Assembly (NCBI GenBank): GCA_023453335.1
Contig: JAEXTU010000220.1
Coordinates: 1 to 7,882 of the forward strand
DNA from: Pseudomonadota bacterium
Lineage (GTDB): Bacteria; Desulfobacterota; Desulfovibrionia; Desulfovibrionales; Desulfovibrionaceae
Direction: 5' to 3'
DNA: 7,882 bases
Made by a program: the position numbers and the translations under genes
Shown: one piece after another, positions 1 through 5,479 of the stretch
How positions within the stretch are numbered: position 1 is the stretch's first letter
Layout of the letters: each line of letters starts with the position of its first letter
Notes under the pieces: generated by a model
Told to the model about the DNA's origin: nothing
What the model saw: only the letters and a program-made list of their open reading frames with translations
Database searches by the model: none

Positions 1-507
1 TTCCTGCTTGCGGGCGGCCGGGGCCCGGGCGTCGGCGTAGTGGCCGGGGTGGAGCTCGATGAACTCGCTGCCCACCTTGGCCGCGGCCTCGATCTGGCGG
101 GGCTCGGCGTCGATGAACAGGCTGGAGCGGATGCCCGCGCCGTGCAGCGGGGCCAGGTACTCCGCCAGCTTCTTCTCGCGGCCGGCCACGGCCAGGCCAC
201 CCTCGGTGGTCAGCTCCTGGCGCTTCTCGGGCACCAGGCAGACCAGCTCGGGCCTCACCCGGAGGGCGATGCCCTGCATCTCCGGGGTGGCGGCCATCTC
301 TAGGTTCAGGGAGGTCTGCGCGGTCCGGCGCAGGATCTCCACGTCACGGTCCTGGATGTGGCGGCGGTCCTCCCTGAGGTGGACGATGATGCCCACGGCC
401 CCGGCCAGTTCGGCAGCGTGCGCCGCGGCCACCGGGTCGGGTTCGCCGCCCCGGCGGGCCTGGCGCAGGGTGGCCACGTGGTCGACGTTCACGGCAAGGG
501 TGGGCAT
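1..507 (-). CDS. pdxJ: Pyridoxine 5'-phosphate synthase PdxJ (partial, C-terminus outside window)
   Basis: PdxJ condenses 3-amino-2-oxopropyl phosphate with 1-deoxy-D-xylulose 5-phosphate to give pyridoxine 5'-phosphate, the last ring-forming step of DXP-dependent vitamin B6 synthesis in the cytoplasm. Seen here: 169 residues open to the window edge. They include the N-terminal [12 protein letters not shown] motif (residues 7-18), [10 protein letters not shown] (42-51), NLEMA (68-72) and [15 protein letters not shown] (about 92-106), then SLFIDAE and [11 protein letters not shown] near the edge. His43, Arg45 and Glu70 match the conserved active-site His/Arg and Glu of the family. The family is usually about 240 residues, so roughly 70 are missing off the left side. 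The ATG at 507 is supported by a strong AAGGAGG (514-520 on the complement) six bases upstream. It is divergent from the UDP-glucose dehydrogenase gene. The assignment is very secure. Confidence 0.97.
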   Translation of the reverse strand, partial: MPTLAVNVDHVATLRQARRGGEPDPVAAAHAAELAGAVGIIVHLREDRRHIQDRDVEILRRTAQTSLNLEMAATPEMQGIALRVRPELVCLVPEKRQELTTEGGLAVAGREKKLAEYLAPLHGAGIRSSLFIDAEPRQIEAAAKVGSEFIELHPGHYADARAPAARKQE

Positions 508-534
508 GGGTCTCCTCCTTACGACGGCTCTGGC

Positions 535-565
535 CGGACAACGGCCCTATCCGGGAAATTGTCCG
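535..565. repeat. Inverted repeat over the pdxJ -10 region
   Basis: CGGACAA (535-541) and TTGTCCG (559-565) form perfect 7-base inverted arms separated by 17 bases. The right arm covers most of the predicted pdxJ -10 box and the left arm lies in the leader. It could be an operator for a dimeric regulator or an RNA stem in the leader, or chance in GC-rich DNA. Confidence 0.35.
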
Positions 566-585
566 CAACCCCGGCCGAAAGTCAA
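558..585 (-). promoter_or_regulatory. Probable sigma70-type promoter of pdxJ
   Basis: Read on the minus strand, TTGACT (580-585) and GACAAT (558-563) are separated by 16 bases. This gives 5/6 and 4/6 matches to the -35 and -10 consensus. A start of transcription near 551 would leave a leader of about 44 bases before the pdxJ ATG. One arm of an inverted repeat (559-565) covers most of the -10 box. This is a pattern match only. Confidence 0.55.
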
Positions 586-601
586 GGAAAAAGCGGGGAT
601 T

Positions 602-614
602 GCCCGGTCCGGGC
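602..614. repeat. Short perfect palindrome in the pdxJ/UDP-glucose dehydrogenase divergent region
   Basis: GCCCGG (602-607), one T, then CCGGGC (609-614) form a perfect 13-base palindrome. It lies between the predicted pdxJ -35 box and the weak plus-strand promoter candidate, where a shared operator could sit. Such palindromes also arise by chance in DNA of this base composition. Confidence 0.25.
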
Positions 615-631
615 GGGGTTTCCGGACATGG

Positions 632-661
632 TTGACGCCCGCCCCCCGCCTTGGATAGATA
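632..661 (+). promoter_or_regulatory. Weak promoter candidate for UDP-glucose dehydrogenase
   Basis: TTGACG (632-637) is followed after 18 bases by TAGATA (656-661). The -35 match is good (5/6) and the -10 match is poor (3/6). It is the best plus-strand candidate in the divergent intergenic region and would give a leader of about 50 bases that contains the hairpin at 669-686. Confidence 0.3.
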
Positions 662-668
662 GACCCCT

Positions 669-686
669 CCCCGCGACCCCGCGGGG
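669..686 (+). other. Leader hairpin upstream of UDP-glucose dehydrogenase
   Basis: CCCCGCG (669-675) pairs perfectly with CGCGGGG (680-686) across a 4-base loop. No T-tract follows in either direction, so it is not a standard intrinsic terminator. It sits 22 bases before the ribosome binding site and might influence mRNA stability or translation. No known riboswitch is recognised. Confidence 0.35.
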
Positions 687-708
687 TGGAACCGCCAAAA
701 AACTCCCC

Positions 709-712
709 GGAG
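709..712 (+). promoter_or_regulatory. Ribosome binding site that decides the dehydrogenase start
   Basis: GGAG at 709-712 lies 7 bases before the ATG at 720 but only 1 base before the in-frame ATG at 714. The second ATG is therefore the likely start, giving the MNLCIVGTGYVGL N-terminus that matches the family. Confidence 0.65.
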
Positions 713-719
713 TATGGTA

Positions 720-2891
720 ATGAATCTGTGTATTGTCGGCACCGGCTACGTGGGCCTGGTCAGCGCGGCCTGCTTTGCGGAAATGGGCAACTCGGTGCGC
801 TGCGTGGATGTGAATCCCAAGGTGGTCGAGGGCCTGCGCCAGGGCAAGATCCACATCTACGAGCCCGGCCTGGACGATCTGGTCAAGCGCAACACCGCCG
901 AGGGCCGGCTGACCTTCACCACGGACATCAAGGAAGGCCTCAACGACGCCCTGTTCGCCTTCATCTGCGTGGGCACCCCCTCGGGCGCGGACGGGTGCTG
1001 CGACCTGTCCTACGTACACCAGGTGGCCAAGGACATCGGCCGGGCCATGGCCGGCTACCTCGTGGTGGTGGACAAGTCCACGGTGCCGGTGGGTACCGCC
1101 GACGCGGTGCGCAGCCTCATCGCCGGTGAACTCAAGGCCAGAGGATCGGACCTGGAGTTCGACGTGGTGTCCAATCCCGAATTCCTCAAGGAGGGCGACG
1201 CCATCTCCGACTTCATGAAGCCGGACCGGGTGGTGGTGGGCACCGACAACGTGCGGGTGGCCGAGCTCATGAAGGCCCTGTACGCGCCCTTTGCCCGCAG
1301 CCGCGAGAAGCTCGTCGTCATGGGCGTGAAGAGCGCGGAGATGACCAAGTACGCGGCCAACTGCCTGCTGGCCGCCAAGATATCCTTCATCAACGAGGTG
1401 GCCGGCCTGTGCGAGCGCGTGGGCGCCGACGTGCGCGAGGTGCGCATCGGCATCGGCTCGGACCACCGCATCGGCTACCACTTCATCTACCCCGGCGTGG
1501 GCTACGGCGGGTCCTGCTTCCCCAAGGACGTGAAGGCCCTGATCAACACCGCCCGGGAGAACGGGGTGGAGCCCACCCTGCTGGCCGCGGTGGACAGCGT
1601 GAACGCCGCCCAGAAGCTCTCCCTGGCCGCCAAGATCGAGGCCCACTTCGCCTCCCAGGGTGGGGTGAAGGGCAAGACCCTGGCCCTGTGGGGCCTGGCC
1701 TTCAAGGCCAACACCGACGACGTGCGGGAGGCCCCGGCCCTGGAGATGGTGCGCCGGCTGGCGGCCCAGGGCATGGTCATCAAGGCCTACGACCCGGTGG
1801 CCGGCCCCAACGCCGCCCGCGAGGTGGAGGGCGTTGCGGGTTTCAGCCTGGCCGAGAACGAGTACGCGGCCTTGGAGGGCGCCGACGCCCTGGCCGTGGT
1901 CACCGAGTGGAATCAGTTCCGCAACCCGGACTTCGGCCGCATCAGGAAGGCCCTGTCCGCGCCGGTGATCTTCGACGGCCGCAACCTGTATTCCCCGGAC
2001 TTCCTGGCCGAGCAGGGCTTCTCCTACTACGGCATCGGCCGCGCCCCGGTCTTCCCCAAGGCATTGGGCCTGGCCCATCGCGCAACGAAAAGCCCCGGCC
2101 GGACGGCCGGGGCTTTTTCATTCATGGCCCTTGTGGGGCAGCTAGGCCTTGCAAGCGAAGCGCTGGCAGGAACGCAATTGCAACTCCTGGACGATGAGGC
2201 GCTCGTATTCAAAGGAGGTGGCGGCCGGCCCGGCGTTCTCCTCTTCCAGGAACCGCTCCAGATACTGGGTCTCCTCCCAGAAATCGAGCAGTTCGTCGTC
2301 GCCCAGGGTCTTGATCTGCTCCTCGATGGGGAAGTTGATGGAGGAGGGGAGGAACTGGGCCATCTGGTTGGACTCCTTGGGAAACGGCCCAGGGCCGCCG
2401 GTGTTTGTCCGCCTATGTTAGTCCAGGCTGGTCATTCTGGCAACCGCGCCGGCCTAGGAGGCCGAGGCCGGAGACTGCCCGGAGACGCGGCCCAGGGCGC
2501 GGTGGATGGAGGTGATGAGGTCCTTGATCTTGAAGGGCTTGGGGAAGAAGTCGTGCACCTCTCCGCGCAGGGCCTCCATGGCGGTGTTCAGGTGGGCGAA
2601 GGCGGTGATCATGATCACCTGCACCCCGGGGTGGCTCTGCTTGATGGTGCGCAGCACCTCCATGCCGTCGATGCCCTTCATCTTGAGGTCGGTGACCACC
2701 ACGTCGAACCTCTCCTGGGCCAGCCGCTCCAGGGCCGGGGCCGCGGACAGGAATGTTTCCACCTCGAAGCCCTCCTTGCGCAGGTGCATGCGGGTCATGT
2801 CCAGGACGATCTTCTCGTCGTCAATCACCATGATTCGGGGAGTGCTCATCGCCGGGTTCTCCTTGCTGGTGGATCGGCAGTTCGACGGTGA
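720..2891 (+). CDS. UDP-glucose 6-dehydrogenase; conserved enzyme ends near 2042, no stop codon until 2889-2891
   Basis: The enzyme oxidises UDP-glucose to UDP-glucuronate with two NAD+, supplying uronic acid precursors for surface polysaccharides. Seen here: the Rossmann motif GTGYVGL (residues 7-13) with Asp30, STVPVGT from residue 120, EFLKEGDAISDF from 154, Lys210 and Asn214, the catalytic cysteine Cys266 in GGSCFPKD with Asp270, and GLAFKANTDDVREAP in the C-terminal domain. These match the catalytic Lys, Asn, Cys and Asp of the family. The recognisable protein ends at about residue 441 (YYGIGR), the usual length. After that the frame has no stop. It passes through a 13-bp terminator stem (2088-2118) and continues antisense to two well-supported genes, giving a nominal 723 residues. 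Everything after about residue 450 is probably not genuine protein. A lost stop codon, a sequence error or a non-stop transcript are the alternatives. The symbol udg or ugd would be used; none is assigned here because usage varies. Confidence 0.9.
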   Translation: MNLCIVGTGYVGLVSAACFAEMGNSVRCVDVNPKVVEGLRQGKIHIYEPGLDDLVKRNTAEGRLTFTTDIKEGLNDALFAFICVGTPSGADGCCDLSYVHQVAKDIGRAMAGYLVVVDKSTVPVGTADAVRSLIAGELKARGSDLEFDVVSNPEFLKEGDAISDFMKPDRVVVGTDNVRVAELMKALYAPFARSREKLVVMGVKSAEMTKYAANCLLAAKISFINEVAGLCERVGADVREVRIGIGSDHRIGYHFIYPGVGYGGSCFPKDVKALINTARENGVEPTLLAAVDSVNAAQKLSLAAKIEAHFASQGGVKGKTLALWGLAFKANTDDVREAPALEMVRRLAAQGMVIKAYDPVAGPNAAREVEGVAGFSLAENEYAALEGADALAVVTEWNQFRNPDFGRIRKALSAPVIFDGRNLYSPDFLAEQGFSYYGIGRAPVFPKALGLAHRATKSPGRTAGAFSFMALVGQLGLASEALAGTQLQLLDDEALVFKGGGGRPGVLLFQEPLQILGLLPEIEQFVVAQGLDLLLDGEVDGGGEELGHLVGLLGKRPRAAGVCPPMLVQAGHSGNRAGLGGRGRRLPGDAAQGAVDGGDEVLDLEGLGEEVVHLSAQGLHGGVQVGEGGDHDHLHPGVALLDGAQHLHAVDALHLEVGDHHVEPLLGQPLQGRGRGQECFHLEALLAQVHAGHVQDDLLVVNHHDSGSAHRRVLLAGGSAVRR
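2088..2118. terminator. Bidirectional intrinsic terminator between convergent genes
   Basis: AAAAGCCCCGGCC (2088-2100) pairs perfectly with GGCCGGGGCTTTT (2105-2117) around the loop GGAC, giving a 13-bp stem. It ends in five T on the plus strand and four T on the minus strand. It serves the dehydrogenase from the left and the small acidic gene (stop at 2142) from the right. It also lies inside the open dehydrogenase frame. Confidence 0.9.
2142..2363 (-). CDS. Small acidic protein of unknown function (73 aa)
   Basis: I do not recognise a family. The 73-residue product is acidic (15 Asp/Glu against 6 Lys/Arg), with a helical-looking centre around LLDFWEETQYLERFLEEE (residues 25-42). It ends with two cysteines, Cys66 and Cys71, in CQRFAC. 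There is no signal peptide or membrane segment, so it is probably cytoplasmic. Support for a real gene: an AAGGAG (2373-2378 on the complement) nine bases before the ATG, a good promoter 50-80 bases upstream of the start, and the terminator 24 bases after the TAG. It lies 90 bases downstream of the response regulator and could also receive read-through from the operon. It might be an accessory or adaptor to the two-component pair, but only position suggests this. Confidence 0.75.
   Translation of the reverse strand: MAQFLPSSINFPIEEQIKTLGDDELLDFWEETQYLERFLEEENAGPAATSFEYERLIVQELQLRSCQRFACKA
2415..2443 (-). promoter_or_regulatory. Probable sigma70-type promoter of the small acidic gene
   Basis: Read on the minus strand, TTGCCA (438-443 of the 2000s, i.e. 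2438-2443) and TAACAT (2415-2420) are separated by 17 bases. This gives 5/6 and 4/6 consensus matches. Transcription would start near 2408 and leave a leader of about 45 bases. It lies just downstream of the response regulator stop, so the small gene can be expressed apart from the operon. Confidence 0.55.
2454..2849 (-). CDS. Single-domain response regulator (CheY-like receiver)
   Basis: A 131-residue receiver domain that should accept a phosphoryl group from the histidine kinase encoded just upstream. Seen here: the acidic pocket D10-D11, phospho-acceptor Asp54 in VVTDLKMKGIDGMEV, Thr82 in IMITAF, and Lys104 in FFPKPF, with aromatic Phe101/Phe102 at the switch position. No DNA-binding or enzymatic output domain follows, only about 10 Ser/Ala/Pro-rich residues. 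It therefore probably acts by protein contact or in a phosphorelay. The ATG at 2849 lies 29 bases inside the end of the kinase gene, with an AAGGAG (2859-2864) nine bases upstream, which indicates coupled expression. The TAG at 2454 falls in a GC-rich inverted repeat (2449-2455 with 2465-2471) lacking a T-tract. Confidence 0.95.
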   Translation of the reverse strand: MSTPRIMVIDDEKIVLDMTRMHLRKEGFEVETFLSAAPALERLAQERFDVVVTDLKMKGIDGMEVLRTIKQSHPGVQVIMITAFAHLNTAMEALRGEVHDFFPKPFKIKDLITSIHRALGRVSGQSPASAS

Positions 2892-4254
2892 AGGCCGCGC
2901 CGCCCTCGGGGGCGTTCTCGGCCTTGAGCCGGCCGCCGTGCTGCGTGATGATGCCGTAGCTCACGGACAGGCCCAGACCGGTCCCGTCCACGCCCTTGGT
3001 GCTGAAGAAGGGGTCGAAGATGTGGGGCAGGTGCTCGGGCGGGATGCCCTTGCCCGTGTCCCGGATCACGATATCCACGTATCCCGGGGCCTCTCCCGGG
3101 CGGGTGGCGATGAACAGGCGGCCGCCCGGCTCCATGGCCTGGATGGCGTTGCCGATGATGTTCACCAACACCTGGTGGATCTGGTTCTCGTCCACGAACA
3201 CCGGGGGCAGGCCCTCGGCCAGGTCCAGGTGCACCTCGATGTTGGACACGTCGAGCATGTTGCGCACCAGGCGCAGGGTGCCCTGCACCACCTCGTTGAG
3301 CGCGCTCTGGCGCGGGTCGGCCTGCTTGGGCTTGGAGAAGTGGAGCAGCCCCACCACGATCTGCCGGATGCGCTCCACCTCGGAGTGGATCTTGTCCATG
3401 AGCTCGATGTGCTCGTCCCGGGTGAAATCGTCGTAGAGGGTGCCGAAGGTCTCGGCCAGCAGGGAGATGTTGTTCACCGGGTTGGTGATCTCGTGGGCCA
3501 CGCCCGCGGTGAGGGTGCCCAGGGAGGCCAGCTTCTTGGACTGCACCAGTTCGCTCTCCCGGGAGCGCAGTTCGTCGGACATGGCGTTCACTGCCCGGAT
3601 GACCGAGCCCAGCTCGTTGGCGGGCACCGGCCCCTCGATGTGCCGGAAGCTGCCCTCGGCGATGCGGTGGGCCTGGTCCTCCACCTTGTGCAGGGAGCGC
3701 ATGATCTTCATATAGATGAAGGGGCCGGCGAACAGGGCCAGGGCCAGGATGGCCAGCGAGGTGAGCAGCAGGCCGCGCCGGGAGTCGGTGATGATCTGGT
3801 TCACGTCCTCGCGCTCCACTCCGGTGAGCCGCTGCGAGAACTCCCAGAGCAGGTGGCCGGCCTCGCGCACCCGGGCCTCGGAGGCCTTGTCCCGGGAGTG
3901 GCCGGCTGAGACCGCGGAAACCACCCCGATGTAGGCGCTGAACAGGGTGCGCATCTGGCGGTAGTTGTCCGGGCCGGCCGCGGAGGTGATGTCCGGCTCC
4001 ACCCGGTCCAGGGTCTGCTCCACGTCCTGGGTGCGTTGGATGATGAGGGACAGGGCCTCGTTGTCGTTGAACAGGAAATAGTTCTTTTCGGCCAGGCGCA
4101 TCTCCAGGAAGGAGGCGTTCAGGTCGTCGGCGATCTCCACGAAGCGGAGCTTGGTGACCAGGGTGCCCATGTCGTGCAGGGCGAAGGCCAGGTTGAGCAC
4201 GATGAGCCCCATGGTCAGGGATCCGCTGATCATGAGCTGGTGCTTAATCTTCAT
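2821..4254 (-). CDS. Membrane sensor histidine kinase (periplasmic helical sensor, HAMP, HisKA, HATPase)
   Basis: A 477-residue sensor kinase. Order of parts: a membrane helix (about residues 7-27), a periplasmic region of about 130 residues that looks like a four-helix bundle and contains MRLAEKNYFLF, a second membrane helix (about 161-181), a HAMP linker, the dimerisation/phospho-acceptor domain with His254 in GVAHEITNPVNNI, and a complete ATPase domain. The ATPase domain has the N box NIIGNAIQAM around Asn369, G1 box DTGKGIP, F box FDPFFSTK and G2 box GTGLGLS. The ligand is unknown. The ATG at 4254 is preferred over an in-frame GTG at 4263 because the GTG has no spaced ribosome site. The ATG also lacks a clear site and overlaps the preceding gene's stop by 11 bases, so translational coupling is likely. 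Its partner is the receiver gene that overlaps its 3' end. Confidence 0.95.
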   Translation of the reverse strand: MKIKHQLMISGSLTMGLIVLNLAFALHDMGTLVTKLRFVEIADDLNASFLEMRLAEKNYFLFNDNEALSLIIQRTQDVEQTLDRVEPDITSAAGPDNYRQMRTLFSAYIGVVSAVSAGHSRDKASEARVREAGHLLWEFSQRLTGVEREDVNQIITDSRRGLLLTSLAILALALFAGPFIYMKIMRSLHKVEDQAHRIAEGSFRHIEGPVPANELGSVIRAVNAMSDELRSRESELVQSKKLASLGTLTAGVAHEITNPVNNISLLAETFGTLYDDFTRDEHIELMDKIHSEVERIRQIVVGLLHFSKPKQADPRQSALNEVVQGTLRLVRNMLDVSNIEVHLDLAEGLPPVFVDENQIHQVLVNIIGNAIQAMEPGGRLFIATRPGEAPGYVDIVIRDTGKGIPPEHLPHIFDPFFSTKGVDGTGLGLSVSYGIITQHGGRLKAENAPEGGAAFTVELPIHQQGEPGDEHSPNHGD

Positions 4255-5479
4255 CGTCGGCACACTCGGTGCAGCGCGGAGTGGAGGCGCTCTCCGCCCG
4301 CACCGGCCAATACCAGAGGGCGCCGTCCACCACCATGGCCGCTCCCGCCAGGACCAGGAGCCCGTCGAACGCCGTGAGCGGGCTCACCCCGAAGTACTTG
4401 ATGAGGCCCAGGCCCAGGCAGGCGATGGCCACCCCGGTGCGCAGGAGCGCCAGGCCAGTGCGGCCACGCGAAGCGATGGTGCGGTAGCAGGCGCACACCG
4501 TGCGCTGGGCGGCCAGGACGTTGCGCTCCCGGGCCAGGGTGATGCGCTGGCGGAAGCTGGCCGAGGGGTCCAGGATGGTGGAGTGGCAGGCCAGAAAATC
4601 TCCCAGGCGGCCGAGCATGGTGGGCTTGGTGGGCTCCTGGGGCTGGATGCGTCCCGGCCTTCCCTCGTCGAGGAAGTGGAATTCCTCCAGGAACTGGAGG
4701 GTGGCTGCGGTGACCTCCACCAGGGTCTGCACCGAGGGCGGCGCGCCACTGGGCCGCCGCACCCGCAGGTAGGACCAGAAGCAGGCCGCGGCGATGGCCA
4801 GGCCCGCGGCCAGGAGCCCGAGGAACAGGGGGGAGCCGCCGGCCAGCCGGCCGGAGCGCTCCAGGGAATTGCCCAGGGCCACCAGGCCCAGGCCCCAGCG
4901 CATGACGTTCAGGCTGGTGCGGGCCCGGGCCATGTCCGTGCGGTAGCAGGCCAGCTTGGTGCGCCAGTTGGCCATGGTGTTGCGCCAGTAGGCCAGGCAG
5001 GTGCGCTCCACCCCGATCTGACCGCCCCCGGCCCGGCGCAGGAAGTCCTCGGCGTACCAGCGCACGTCCCGGCGCAGGGCCACCCGCCAGCGGATATCCC
5101 GGCCCGGGAAGTGGCGGCGGACCTCCGCGGCGGTGTCCGGATGGCCTGGGCTGCTGGAGGCCACCAGCACCGCTCCGTCCGGCTCCAGGGCCAGGGGGAA
5201 CCAGCGGCCGTCGGCGAGCAGGGCGTGGTCGATGTGGGCCAGCAACTCCGGGGCCACCGAGAGCCGCTCGTCGTACTGCACGGCCTCCACCCGGCACTGT
5301 CCAGCCAGCCCGGCCAGGGCGGCCTCGGGGGAGAACCCGACGGCAAGCAGGGCGTCGGTGGGGTCCAGGCCCTGCTCCAGGGCCTCGGCCACGGCCGAGC
5401 GGTACGCCTCTCCGGCGGCCGCGGCCACCCGCAGGCCGGCCTCGGCCAGGGGATGGCAGGCGGGCTCAGGCGTGATCAC
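4244..5479 (-). CDS. Membrane protein: GspE-N-like domain plus two DUF202-like RT-heptad modules
   Basis: A 411-residue protein with no known function. Residues about 15-148 resemble the N-terminal domain of type II secretion/pilus ATPases (GspE/MshE-N), including VQYDERLSV and FPLALEPDGAVLVASS, but there is no ATPase domain. Two DUF202-like modules follow. In module 1, Arg-Thr/Asn recurs at 159, 166, 173, 180 and 187, then Arg194-Trp, before two hydrophobic stretches; the first of these (about 195-206) is weak. In module 2, Arg recurs at 319, 326, 333, 340 and 347, followed by membrane segments at about 349-362 and 370-389 and the exit motif DGALWYWPVR. The C-terminus has a CxxC pair (Cys403, Cys406) and an acidic tail. 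The GTG start at 5479 has GGAG (5486-5489) six bases upstream and overlaps the preceding gene by 14 bases. It is a shorter paralogue of its upstream neighbour. Function is likely membrane-associated and tied to the downstream kinase. Confidence 0.88.
   Translation of the reverse strand: MITPEPACHPLAEAGLRVAAAAGEAYRSAVAEALEQGLDPTDALLAVGFSPEAALAGLAGQCRVEAVQYDERLSVAPELLAHIDHALLADGRWFPLALEPDGAVLVASSSPGHPDTAAEVRRHFPGRDIRWRVALRRDVRWYAEDFLRRAGGGQIGVERTCLAYWRNTMANWRTKLACYRTDMARARTSLNVMRWGLGLVALGNSLERSGRLAGGSPLFLGLLAAGLAIAAACFWSYLRVRRPSGAPPSVQTLVEVTAATLQFLEEFHFLDEGRPGRIQPQEPTKPTMLGRLGDFLACHSTILDPSASFRQRITLARERNVLAAQRTVCACYRTIASRGRTGLALLRTGVAIACLGLGLIKYFGVSPLTAFDGLLVLAGAAMVVDGALWYWPVRAESASTPRCTECADDED

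Larger units (their letters stand above)
2043..2891 (+). other. Stop-less extension of the dehydrogenase frame, probably not translated as shown
   Basis: From residue 442 on, the translation resembles no dehydrogenase. It consists of the spacer (2043-2087), the terminator stem, and the antisense strand of the small acidic gene, its promoter and the response regulator. The other two plus-strand frames also lack a stop before the terminator (first stops at 2143-2145 and 2195-2197), so a simple frameshift near the end would not restore a normal end. It is listed so that a reader does not mistake the 723-residue product for a real fusion protein. Confidence 0.75.

Noticed and set aside
582..2078. 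A 498-codon open frame on the minus strand opposite the UDP-glucose dehydrogenase
   Set aside because: Its product is a low-complexity Gly/His/Val/Leu-rich sequence typical of antisense frames in GC-rich DNA, and the plus strand encodes an unmistakable enzyme.
2449..2471. Inverted repeat at the end of the response regulator as a terminator
   Set aside because: A 7-base stem exists but no T-tract follows on the minus strand, so read-through into the small gene is possible.
2506..3909. Long plus-strand open frame opposite the kinase and receiver
   Set aside because: The opposite strand has complete HisKA, HATPase and receiver motifs; this frame has no domain and no ribosome site.
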